Shown: one piece after another, positions 1 through 6,466 of the stretch
How positions within the stretch are numbered: position 1 is the first letter of the stretch
How the letters are laid out: each line of letters opens with the position of its first letter
Origin: Globobulimina sp.
Lineage: Eukaryota > Foraminifera > Rotaliida
Direction of reading: 5' to 3'
NCBI GenBank assembly: GCA_003354225.1
Contig: PIVH01000111.1
Location: 1 to 7,911, forward strand
DNA length: 7,911 bases
Position numbers and translations under genes: made by a program
Notes under the pieces: generated by a model
Told to the model about the DNA's origin: nothing
Seen by the model: the letters and a program-made list of their open reading frames with translations, nothing else
Databases searched by the model: none

Positions 1-2
1 CG

Positions 3-626
3 GAGACTGATTCGATTGGAGGCACAGCGACCATCACTTTGTTGGCTATGACATTTAGTATTATTGCCATTATATTTGGCGCAATGACGATGGCCGGAAG
101 ATTGGTGAATGGATTTGTTGCTATCATGGCACATTGCCTTCGTGATGCTGGCGATTTACGTACAATGTCGGTGGCATTCGTTATATTGGGGGTCGGCAAA
201 GATGGCGCTATCGAAGACCGTCATGTCCATACAAATAAATTGTTGTCGGATGCATTGCGGTTAGCGTTATTTATTCAGAAATCTCAGATCAAAGTTAAAA
301 ATATCGTGAGAGTGAGTGATGGGATTAAGGTGGAAGCGAGGTTTCGATATTTAAATGTTGAGAATGTAAATCATATCAAAAGAGTATTGGAGACTGATAC
401 TGTCCAATTACGGAAGGAAATTGCGCGTAAATTAGAATTGCCAGATGTTGTGTTGACGGGACTTAGGTTGGATTTTGAGAGTGGAGCGGATCATAAACCT
501 GTTTTGAATGAGGTGGACGTATTAAGTCCATCGATAGAAATGGCACCGCCAGAAATTCATCGCTATAAAACTCGCGAAGATGAATTGGAAGTCGTTGAGT
601 CTGCGAGTGATGATGTAAATAAATGA
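3..626 (+). CDS. C-terminal part of an unrecognised membrane protein (5' end outside window)
   Basis: The frame is open from base 3 with no stop, so this is the last 207 residues of a longer protein; the first ATG (48-50) falls inside a hydrophobic stretch and is not a credible start. Residues about 8-31, counted from base 3, form one membrane segment rich in Ile, Ala, Met and Thr. After it, residues 55-157 read as strand (SVAFVILGV), helix (77-91), strand (95-104), strand (107-116), helix (130-143), strand (148-157). This order matches a ferredoxin-like or SEA-type fold next to a membrane, which is an inference from pattern only. The tail from 160 is acidic and probably disordered. It ends with TGA at 624-626. 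I do not recognise the family and no catalytic motif is visible. The function is unknown; the missing N-terminus would probably decide it. Confidence 0.8.
   Translation, partial: ETDSIGGTATITLLAMTFSIIAIIFGAMTMAGRLVNGFVAIMAHCLRDAGDLRTMSVAFVILGVGKDGAIEDRHVHTNKLLSDALRLALFIQKSQIKVKNIVRVSDGIKVEARFRYLNVENVNHIKRVLETDTVQLRKEIARKLELPDVVLTGLRLDFESGADHKPVLNEVDVLSPSIEMAPPEIHRYKTREDELEVVESASDDVNK
618..623 (+). promoter_or_regulatory. AATAAA hexamer just before the stop of gene 1
   Basis: AATAAA overlaps the last two codons (Asn-Lys) ahead of the TGA. It could act as a poly(A) signal with a very short 3' UTR, but it may equally be just coding sequence. No other AATAAA is seen in the next 100 bases. Confidence 0.25.
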
Positions 627-724
627 TACAATTAATGCATATGTGCTATTATTAAATATTCGTCTTTTTCTTTTATATATTATCGTTGTAATTTTATTTG
701 TTTATTTTCAGTATAACATAAATT

Positions 725-795
725 TTTGTTTTGTTTTGTTTAATTAATACTTTTTTTTCTCTTTATTTGATTTGTTTTGTTTTGTTTAATTAATA
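725..795. repeat. 25-bp perfect direct repeat, 46-bp offset
   Basis: Positions 725-749 and 771-795 are identical over 25 bases: three TTTTG-like units (the first cut to TTTG) followed by TTTAATTAATA. The 21-base spacer is T-rich and unrelated. Each copy combines a pentanucleotide microsatellite with an AT-rich palindrome-like end (TTAATTAA). It may be a local slippage duplication or a paired protein-binding site. Confidence 0.85.
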
Positions 796-819
796 ATAAT
801 TTGTTTCTTGTAGTCGTGA

Positions 820-826
820 TATAAAA
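820..826 (+). promoter_or_regulatory. TATA-like box upstream of the MATH-repeat gene
   Basis: TATAAAA lies 190 bases before the ATG at 1017. If used, it would start transcription around 850 and put the GC-rich inverted repeats at 865-960 into the 5' UTR. TATA-like words are common in AT-rich DNA, so this is weak evidence. Confidence 0.3.
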
Positions 827-864
827 TTGAATCAGGGCGTAAGTCAGATTCCAGACATCAATGA

Positions 865-960
865 AAAAGCGGCGCCACAAAAATTGATTTCTTAGTATTT
901 TGAAGAAGAAAATTGGAAAAGTGCGACGCCGAAGATGTGGCGTCACAATGTTGCGCTTTT
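865..960 (+). repeat. Three-arm inverted repeat with competing stems in the leader
   Basis: Arm B (917-930, AAAAGTGCGACGCC) pairs with arm C (937-960): GACGCC 925-930 with GGCGTC 939-944, and AAAAGTGC 917-924 with GCGCTTTT 953-960 including one G-U pair, leaving an 8-base bulge on the 3' side. Arm A (865-878, AAAAGCGGCGCCAC) can instead pair with the same arm C: CGCCAC 873-878 with GTGGCG 937-942, and AAAAGCG 865-871 with CGCTTTT 954-960. A and B are imperfect direct copies, so A:C and B:C exclude each other. The role is unknown; it could be leader RNA structure or the remains of a small palindromic element. Confidence 0.6.
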
Positions 961-1016
961 AGTCTCACTGCTATGTACAAAACCTTTTCTCTGACTCATT
1001 CTAAGTTAAATAAAAG

Positions 1017-2618
1017 ATGTCTGCTGTGTACAGGTGGAAAATACCTGTTTTGAGCATCACAAAATTAAAATATTTGTGTTATGGCTATATTCGAGAACAT
1101 GGCATGAAATCATGTATACCAAAACGTATAGCTATTGCATGCATGGATTATTTCTGTGATGGCAATATTGTCTCCAAAATAAAGAATTTATCACAATGTC
1201 AACTTATCAGCAATATACTTGAGATCGGGCCGTACAAACTTCAAATGCGATTATTACAAAATTTATTCAACGAAGCATCAATTACTCTCAATATTACTTT
1301 AGCATCGGGACCGATAACAAATGCACCGACAATAAATGCATTCAGACCGTCATTTGTCGTACGAATATTAGAGACAAACACCATTGCCAAGCCAATCCAT
1401 ATCAGTCTTGATTTGTGTGGATTGAGTAAAGAAGACCAAAAATGTCAATTTTGGTATGATTTTGGTCCAATAAAAAATCTAAAATCAATGCTCAAAAATA
1501 AAATAACCATTGAGTTAGAAATCAGCGCATTATCTGCTTTAAATGCGGAAAGCAATATTATTCACAGCAAATCTGTTGAATGTGATCATTTATCGACGAA
1601 ATTAAATGAAGTTATGGTGCCATCAGGTGGTTATTACTGGGCTTTATGTCATGGTTTTGATATCACGCACTTTAAAAATGCATCAAATGGACAGTATTTT
1701 TGTAGTCCAATGTTTGACATTGCTGCGTTTAATTGGATGATGAAAATATTTCCAAATGGCGACTTCGCAGAAGATGAAGGCAACGTTGATTTGTATTTAT
1801 TTGTAACATCTTTGCCAGCAAATATTGACACACTTTATATTGAATACAGATTTATCATTCATGATAATCATAAAAATAAAACATTTCTCTGTGAGGGATT
1901 TCATGCATTCAATCACAGTGAGCTATCTCTTTGGATTTCTACTTTGAAAACAACGCAGATTCAGCAGTTGGAGGGGATTGTGGTCAAAGTAGAGATTGCT
2001 GTGTTAGATATATTTGATAAGAATGGACGTTCAATAGATTTGGGTGGTTTTCACCACATATTTTATGCACAGACTAATGCTGATAAATTATCATTGGATA
2101 CTTTTGTTAGTTTTGTATGGAATATAAATGAGGAGGAAATGATTGAGAATATGCAAGCGGCGCTAAATGGTTATTGTATTGAATCAGTTGTTTTTGGGTT
2201 GAATGGATTTGAATGGGTTTTAAAAGTATACCCAAATGGATATGATATGGACAGTGTTGGTTTTGTTGATTTAGATATCTGTTTGGTGTCATTACCAATG
2301 GATGTTAAGCAGATATCGTGTTATTATGAGTTATGTTTGAGTGAGATTGATAGTTTTAAGGATTGTGGTTTTATTGAATTTTCAAAAAGTGAAATGAAGA
2401 CAGGTTGGACGACGAATAAATTTCCTTTTGTTAAGTTGAAGGAGATAAACATGTTAACATTCAAAGTCACAATGCGTGTAATTAATGTTTATGATGTAAA
2501 TGAAGATTTCATTTGTAAATATGTGCAACATGATGGAGCGAAAATATATTCTGATTTTAATTTTGATTCAAATTGTACTGTAGCAATGATTGATCATTTG
2601 ATTGATATATTTACTTGA
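1017..2618 (+). CDS. Protein of three tandem diverged MATH (TRAF-like) domains
   Basis: The protein has 533 residues, starts at an ATG with A at -3, and ends in TGA. Residues 23-46 carry GYIR...IP..I...C..Y, a short motif I recall at the N-terminus of many amoeboid-protist proteins; this is memory and unchecked. Three beta-rich blocks follow, each opening with a hydrophobic-W/K-L/V-basic signature and closing with a strand of type VKVEIAV: residues 64-172 (diverged, IGPYKLQMRL to IELEISAL), 230-333 (FNWMMKIFPNGD to VVKVEIAV) and 389-493 (FEWVLKVYPNG to FKVTMRVI). The last two clearly follow the MATH pattern W.hK.YPNG, then LDL..LVSLP. MATH domains bind peptides and usually join BTB, TRAF RING or protease domains; none is present, so a binding or adaptor role is only inferred. 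No membrane segment or signal peptide is seen. Linker 339-388 has no recognisable feature. No intron is needed. Confidence 0.85.
   Translation: MSAVYRWKIPVLSITKLKYLCYGYIREHGMKSCIPKRIAIACMDYFCDGNIVSKIKNLSQCQLISNILEIGPYKLQMRLLQNLFNEASITLNITLASGPITNAPTINAFRPSFVVRILETNTIAKPIHISLDLCGLSKEDQKCQFWYDFGPIKNLKSMLKNKITIELEISALSALNAESNIIHSKSVECDHLSTKLNEVMVPSGGYYWALCHGFDITHFKNASNGQYFCSPMFDIAAFNWMMKIFPNGDFAEDEGNVDLYLFVTSLPANIDTLYIEYRFIIHDNHKNKTFLCEGFHAFNHSELSLWISTLKTTQIQQLEGIVVKVEIAVLDIFDKNGRSIDLGGFHHIFYAQTNADKLSLDTFVSFVWNINEEEMIENMQAALNGYCIESVVFGLNGFEWVLKVYPNGYDMDSVGFVDLDICLVSLPMDVKQISCYYELCLSEIDSFKDCGFIEFSKSEMKTGWTTNKFPFVKLKEINMLTFKVTMRVINVYDVNEDFICKYVQHDGAKIYSDFNFDSNCTVAMIDHLIDIFT
1206..1532 (+). other. 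MATH-like domain 1 (diverged)
   Basis: Residues 64-172 of the MATH protein. It shows IGPYKLQMRL, then strand LNITLASGP, then a late W followed by a Leu-rich turn and the strand ITIELEISAL. The central YPNG is replaced by LQNL. It is recognisable mainly by comparison with the two better copies downstream. Confidence 0.5.
1704..2015 (+). other. MATH domain 2
   Basis: Residues 230-333. FNWMMKIFPNGD at 238-249 is the characteristic MATH opening. LYLFVTSLP and IEYRFII follow as strands, then W-I-S-T and the closing strand VVKVEIAVLDIF. Confidence 0.75.
2181..2495 (+). other. MATH domain 3
   Basis: Residues 389-493. FEWVLKVYPNGYD at 398-410 is the best MATH match in the protein. LDICLVSLP, CYYELCLS, GW-T-T-N-K-F and FKVTMRVINVYD follow in the family order. 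Confidence 0.8.
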
Positions 2619-2791
2619 TTTGTGTCAGTGTTGTTTGGTTCTAAAAGTCCTGGAATTCCTAAAAACGACATGTACAATGATTTTGAAAATTAGTTTAATT
2701 TTAATATTACACACTGCGTTTACTTTGTTCATTTTGTAACTGTACGTACCTAAAAGTTTTTGTTTCTACTCTACATCTGACATTTGCGACC
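2619..2791. other. Short spacer between MATH gene and SART1 homologue
   Basis: These 173 bases must hold both the 3' end of the MATH-gene transcript and the promoter of the next gene. No AATAAA is present. The only landmarks are small palindromes, GGAATTCC near 2652 and GTACGTAC near 2742. No TATA box is visible. Confidence 0.5.
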
Positions 2792-5230
2792 ATGTCGTCG
2801 GGTAGTTTCCCCGATGTGTTGCCTGAAATGAACATCCACGAATCAAACGGTGAAGTATCAGCATCGATTCAAGAAACAAACCGTGTCCGAGCCTTATTAG
2901 GATTAAAACCATTAAATGTATGTAGCAAATCCTTACACCACTCATTAATCCATACATTCACTAACACACTAAACAAAAAACAGGTTGGTTCTGCATCTTC
3001 CTCTCATTCAAAATCGAAACATAACAATAATGCCGCACAAGACACTCCAAATAGTAACAAAGTAAACAAACCACGCTCAAATGTGGATGAATTAGAAAAA
3101 TTACACTTAAAATTATCAACCAAACACAAATTAGAGAGCACAATGCGAGGTATCAGTTTAGCGCAAGAGTTACAAACAAATAGTTTAGAAAACTATTCTG
3201 CTGCGGATTGGGTCAAAAAATCCAGGCAATTGGAAAAAAAACAGAAAAAAGAAAAGAAACTGCAGTTATATGAGGAGGAGGAGGAGGATGACATTGTGAT
3301 TGATGACATTGACAGTGAGGACAGGAAACACTTAAAAGGTAAGATTGTGAATCATGACTTGTCCTCTTTTAAAAAGGGCGAAACAAAGATATTAATTCTG
3401 AAAGATTCAAAGATTTTAGACTCAAATTTAGATCTCAACCAAGAAGAGGACGAATTGATAAATGTTGAAATGTATGAAAACGAAGTCAGACAAAAAAAGG
3501 CCAATCAAATTGAAAATATTAAACGAAACAGAAAATATGACCCCTTTGACGAGCAGAATAATGATGAATTATTACCGCAGTATAAAGAAAAGAATGATAT
3601 CACCAAAAATCTAAATGCATTTACTTTGAACGAACAAGGAAACATCGATAAAAATGCGCGAAATAATAAGATTTTGGCAGAGTTGAATGATTTGGATGGA
3701 AATGAAAAGAAAAGAAAGTTCATTTCGTATGATTTGAGCGATTTGAGTGCCAACACAAGAATCGAGAGTGATTATATTGTGACATTTAAAAAGAAAAAGA
3801 AAAGAAAGAAGAAAAAAAGAAAAAGGCAACGTGAGCATGGCAATGATAGCAAGCGTGCAAAAAAAAGGAAAATTGAGATTGACGGCGATATTCCCATCGA
3901 GTTAGCCGACGAATATAAAGGAAAAAAATATGCATTTTTAGATTCAGCTGAAGTTGCTACAAATAAATCCTTTGGAAAACGAGATGAGATATTAAATGCA
4001 TTGAAGTTATCAGAGATGGAAGAGGCCAAAGAAAGGGAAAGAATGAAGAGGTACAATACGGCGTTATCCAAAGCAAACAAATCAATGATTGCGAACTTAG
4101 CAATGAATGAGATATTGGCGGAATTTGCGAAGGGGGAAGAAAGTGAAGAGGATGAAATATTTAATAATACATTGCAGCGGGCACAGATATTAGGCGCTAA
4201 ACAATTGAATGACGACGGCACTCAAACAAATACAGAGAAAATATTGGAGGAAAACGAAAATGAAAATAACAAAATGATGATAGATGACGAGGACGGCATC
4301 ACTGTGAATATAACGAGTCAATTCAGTGATGGTTTAAATAATGTCATTAATGAAATGAATGAGTATGAAAACGACATGATTCTGCAACAGCAGCAACAGC
4401 GAGAAAGTGAGCAATACGACATTGAGCATGCAATGATCGTCGACAATGAGCATGGCAATGATAAGGACCATGCGGAGGATGGTGGATGGATTGAATGCGA
4501 TAATGACGAGAATAGAAATAAAATCAAAGCGAAGGAGACTGGAAAGGCAGAGTCGGAGCCGGAGCCGGAGGCTTTGGATGCGTCCATATTGGAGCGAGAG
4601 CCGCTTGTTTGTCACAGTATGGCGGAGACCATGTTGCATATTAAAAGGAGGGGCTATTTGGAGAACGAAGGTGGCGAAGAGAGTGTCGATGGTGTTTCGA
4701 GACTGAGCTCCGCAAATATTGGTATTTCGAAACAGAAGAAAGAAGAAATAAAGAAATGGAGTGTGGAGAAAGTGCTTAAATGGTTGAAAAAGAGTGACAA
4801 TTATTTATATCAGAAGTTCCGAGAGAACTTCTTATTGAAAAGAATTGATGGTTTGCAATTGTTGAATTCTTGCAGCAGTTCCTCTTTTTTGCGAGGCGTC
4901 ATTGGAATGGGCAACAATGAGTATGATATCAGTAAATTTTTTAAGATTTTAGGGGAATTATGTGGCGATCCGGCACCAGATATTAATTTAACTCACAATG
5001 ATGATTATGGACAACCGATGACTGCAAAGGAAGCGTTCAGGAAATTATCGCATAAATTTCATGGCAAAAAGTCTGGTCCGAAAAAGGAAGAAAAAAGAAT
5101 TAAGAAAAGAAATATTGAGTTACAAAGGAAGATTAATAATTATATTGATACTCCTTTGCAAACCTTAACAAAATTGAAACAAACTACGGAAACGTTGAAT
5201 AAACCATTTGTTGTTTTAGATAAACATTGA
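2792..5230 (+). CDS. SART1: SART1/Snu66 homologue, U4/U6.U5 tri-snRNP protein, with an extra SAM domain
   Basis: This 812-residue nuclear protein is a component of the U4/U6.U5 tri-snRNP needed before catalytic activation of the spliceosome (family knowledge). Matches to SART1 run in order: ETNRVRALLGLKPL (28-41), the Hub1-binding HIND motif; AADWVKKSRQLEKK (137-150); HDLSSFKKGETKILILKDSKIL (188-209); a valine-strand then Asn-Lys block to about 250; VTFKKKKKRKKK (330-341); ITVNITSQF near 508; ILEREPLV...RRGYLE (599-624); and MTAKEAFRKLSHKFHGKKSG (743-762), running on through DTPLQTL to the C-terminus. Between the last two blocks sits a SAM domain (656-723), which I do not know from human or yeast members. 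The start ATG has A at -3 and leaves the HIND in its usual N-terminal place. Low-complexity stretches: acidic (near 160), lysine/arginine (333-346), five Gln (532-536) and EPEPE (near 590). The length is close to the human protein. No intron is needed. Confidence 0.95.
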   Translation: MSSGSFPDVLPEMNIHESNGEVSASIQETNRVRALLGLKPLNVCSKSLHHSLIHTFTNTLNKKQVGSASSSHSKSKHNNNAAQDTPNSNKVNKPRSNVDELEKLHLKLSTKHKLESTMRGISLAQELQTNSLENYSAADWVKKSRQLEKKQKKEKKLQLYEEEEEDDIVIDDIDSEDRKHLKGKIVNHDLSSFKKGETKILILKDSKILDSNLDLNQEEDELINVEMYENEVRQKKANQIENIKRNRKYDPFDEQNNDELLPQYKEKNDITKNLNAFTLNEQGNIDKNARNNKILAELNDLDGNEKKRKFISYDLSDLSANTRIESDYIVTFKKKKKRKKKKRKRQREHGNDSKRAKKRKIEIDGDIPIELADEYKGKKYAFLDSAEVATNKSFGKRDEILNALKLSEMEEAKERERMKRYNTALSKANKSMIANLAMNEILAEFAKGEESEEDEIFNNTLQRAQILGAKQLNDDGTQTNTEKILEENENENNKMMIDDEDGITVNITSQFSDGLNNVINEMNEYENDMILQQQQQRESEQYDIEHAMIVDNEHGNDKDHAEDGGWIECDNDENRNKIKAKETGKAESEPEPEALDASILEREPLVCHSMAETMLHIKRRGYLENEGGEESVDGVSRLSSANIGISKQKKEEIKKWSVEKVLKWLKKSDNYLYQKFRENFLLKRIDGLQLLNSCSSSSFLRGVIGMGNNEYDISKFFKILGELCGDPAPDINLTHNDDYGQPMTAKEAFRKLSHKFHGKKSGPKKEEKRIKKRNIELQRKINNYIDTPLQTLTKLKQTTETLNKPFVVLDKH
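2864..2914 (+). other. HIND motif (Hub1/UBL5-binding)
   Basis: Residues 25-41 read SIQETNRVRALLGLKPL. The family motif is of the form ETN.LR..LGL.PL, in which a conserved Arg contacts an acidic residue of the ubiquitin-like protein Hub1 (UBL5). Arg31, Arg33, Gly37, Leu38, Pro40 and Leu41 are kept. Only one copy is seen. Confidence 0.85.
4757..4960 (+). other. SAM domain inside the SART1 homologue
   Basis: Residues 656-723 show WSVEKVLKWLKK (helix 1), a Y-L-Y-Q-K-F helix with REN, the hallmark IDGLQLL (685-691), a VIGMGNNEYDI turn and a last helix SKFFKILGEL. This is the complete five-helix SAM pattern at the normal length of about 68 residues. SAM domains make homo- or hetero-oligomers and a few bind RNA; which of these applies here cannot be told from sequence. 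Confidence 0.85.
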
Positions 5231-5235
5231 ACTTT

Positions 5236-5258
5236 GGGTTAGAAAAACAGCTTAACCC
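5236..5258 (+). repeat. Small hairpin just after the SART1 stop
   Basis: GGGTTA (5236-5241) and TAACCC (5253-5258) form a 6-bp stem with an 11-base loop, five bases after the TGA. It may be simple 3' UTR structure. Confidence 0.4.
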
Positions 5259-5285
5259 TCTTTTGGTGTCGAAAATACTCGAAAT

Positions 5286-5291
5286 AATAAA
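5286..5291 (+). promoter_or_regulatory. Poly(A) signal AATAAA for the SART1 homologue
   Basis: AATAAA lies 56 bases after the stop codon and about 200 bases before the next start codon. The spacing is reasonable for 3' end formation in a compact genome. The rest of the 258-base spacer holds no other signal I can support. Confidence 0.5.
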
Positions 5292-5488
5292 CACAATTTG
5301 TTGCTATGTGATGTGTATTCTCGTCAACTTCACAAAAACGTTTTACAACCGATTAAATTCCGAAAAACTCAGGAGTCAGTCAGCTAGATTGAATGGCAGC
5401 TGCTTGGCGGAGATATAATTATTCCGGAAATACGCAAATGAATTTCAAAAAACATAACCAAATCAGCAACAAACAACGAATAATTTAA

Positions 5489-6466
5489 ATGACAACAGAA
5501 ACAGCACAAGGGACTATTTTGGAGATTACATCACAAACTTACAACACCTATGAAATGGAGATGGAGCAACAAGATGCGAAATGTTGCAGAATCTGTTATG
5601 AATCGAACAATCCCAAAACAATGATTGCTCCGTGTTTATGCAAAAGTGATTTAAAATGGATTCACCGAACCTGTTTAGATGAATATCGGGCATTCAATAT
5701 CGCACATCCATCATTTACAAAATGTACAACCTGTAATTTTGACTATATAATGGCGAAAAAAGCCAATAGTTGCTGCAGATCACCACATACAATATTTCGA
5801 ATGAGAGTGACTTTGGACGTTCTCAAAATTGTATTATGTTTCTGTGCATCATTGTCATTCATTGCATTGTGTTGGTATCAAGCCATAATTCAAGGCAGTG
5901 CGGCTGGTGGGGACCAATGGGAAGCTTTGCAAACAGCATTTCTTTATGCAACACCTACATTGCTCATAATATTAGGCATTGTTGGTATATTTCATGGTTG
6001 TTTTTATGCTTTTTGTTCAAAAAAAAGCCATTCATACAATGATAACAATTATTATCGAGGACATAATGGATGCTGTGATGGAGGGGGCTGTATATACATT
6101 GGCAACGTCAATAATTGCGGAAATAGCAGTAATTGCGGGAATTGTGGTTCTGGCAGTTCTGGCAATGATGATGGGGTTGCTGTTATTCTGGCGGTTCTTG
6201 CAATTTTCCTGCTCATTGTTGGTATTATTTATTTTTTGGTGGTAAGTTGTGTGTTAATTAGTAGAATATCGGCGAAACATTATGCGAAATTAAATGCAAA
6301 GTTGATGACAATGGAGTATGTTGTCAAAGATTTACAAAAGTATTCTATTGACAAAATATTAAAAATGAAAGATGAACAAGAATTTGTCAAAGAAAAAGAA
6401 AATCCGATTCCAAGTGCACCCGAAGAAGTGGAATCGAAACACTGTAAAAGTATCACAATTATGTGA
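5489..6466 (+). CDS. Membrane RING-CH (MARCH-like) E3 ubiquitin ligase
   Basis: This 325-residue protein has an in-frame TAA immediately before its ATG, which fixes the start. All eight zinc ligands of the C4HC3 RING-CH (RINGv) type are present: C33, C36, C49, C51, H59, C62, C79, C82, with W57-I-H-R-T-C-L as in the MARCH family. RING-CH proteins recruit an E2 and ubiquitinate membrane proteins for sorting or degradation (family knowledge). Three membrane segments follow at about 109-134, 150-175 and 230-258. Between the second and third lies a loop (178-229) made almost wholly of Cys, Gly, Asn and Ser, with seven Cys. The tail contains YVVKDL (277-282), which I recall from other protist RING-CH proteins, and a PSAP tetrapeptide (308-311), the form bound by the ESCRT-I protein TSG101/Vps23. 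With three segments, the RING and tail would face opposite sides unless one segment re-enters the membrane, so the exact topology is uncertain. Confidence 0.92.
   Translation: MTTETAQGTILEITSQTYNTYEMEMEQQDAKCCRICYESNNPKTMIAPCLCKSDLKWIHRTCLDEYRAFNIAHPSFTKCTTCNFDYIMAKKANSCCRSPHTIFRMRVTLDVLKIVLCFCASLSFIALCWYQAIIQGSAAGGDQWEALQTAFLYATPTLLIILGIVGIFHGCFYAFCSKKSHSYNDNNYYRGHNGCCDGGGCIYIGNVNNCGNSSNCGNCGSGSSGNDDGVAVILAVLAIFLLIVGIIYFLVVSCVLISRISAKHYAKLNAKLMTMEYVVKDLQKYSIDKILKMKDEQEFVKEKENPIPSAPEEVESKHCKSITIM
5585..5734 (+). other. RING-CH zinc-binding domain
   Basis: Residues 33-82 contain C-x2-C, C-x-C, H-x2-C and C-x2-C with the RING-CH spacing. His in the fifth ligand position and the Trp two residues before it separate this from classical RING-HC and PHD fingers. 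Confidence 0.93.

Larger units (their letters stand above)
627..1016. other. Intergenic region and probable leader of the MATH-repeat gene
   Basis: There is no credible gene in these 390 bases. The first half (about 650-800) is extremely T-rich and holds a 25-bp direct repeat. A TATA-like site follows at 820-826. The second half (about 836-960) is clearly richer in G and C than its surroundings and holds overlapping inverted repeats. The last 55 bases before the ATG at 1017 are plain. No tRNA B-box or other RNA gene signature was seen. Confidence 0.7.

Noticed and set aside
740-946. 68-codon minus-strand frame opposite the MATH-gene leader
   Set aside because: Its second half is translated from the T-rich repeats (Lys/Asn/Ile-rich), no conserved pattern is visible, and it covers non-coding repeats.
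3772-4221. 149-codon minus-strand frame, Ser/Leu/Phe-rich
   Set aside because: It lies wholly antisense to conserved SART1 coding sequence; its Phe/Leu runs are the complement of Lys/Glu codons.
4446-4706. 86-codon + frame with an SR-like, arginine-rich stretch
   Set aside because: It is a shifted reading of the acidic GGAGCC repeat region of SART1, whose own frame continues through with conserved blocks on both sides.
5236-5258. GGGTTA/TAACCC as telomeric repeats
   Set aside because: Only one unit on each side, forming a small hairpin. There is no tandem array.
5227-5418. 63-codon frame overlapping the SART1 stop
   Set aside because: It would start at TTG, it covers the poly(A) signal at 5286, and it has no recognisable features.
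5770-6245. Two hydrophobic frames (5770-6042 and 5979-6245) within the RING-CH gene
   Set aside because: They are out-of-frame shadows of membrane-segment codons; the main frame has the complete zinc-ligand set and continues through.
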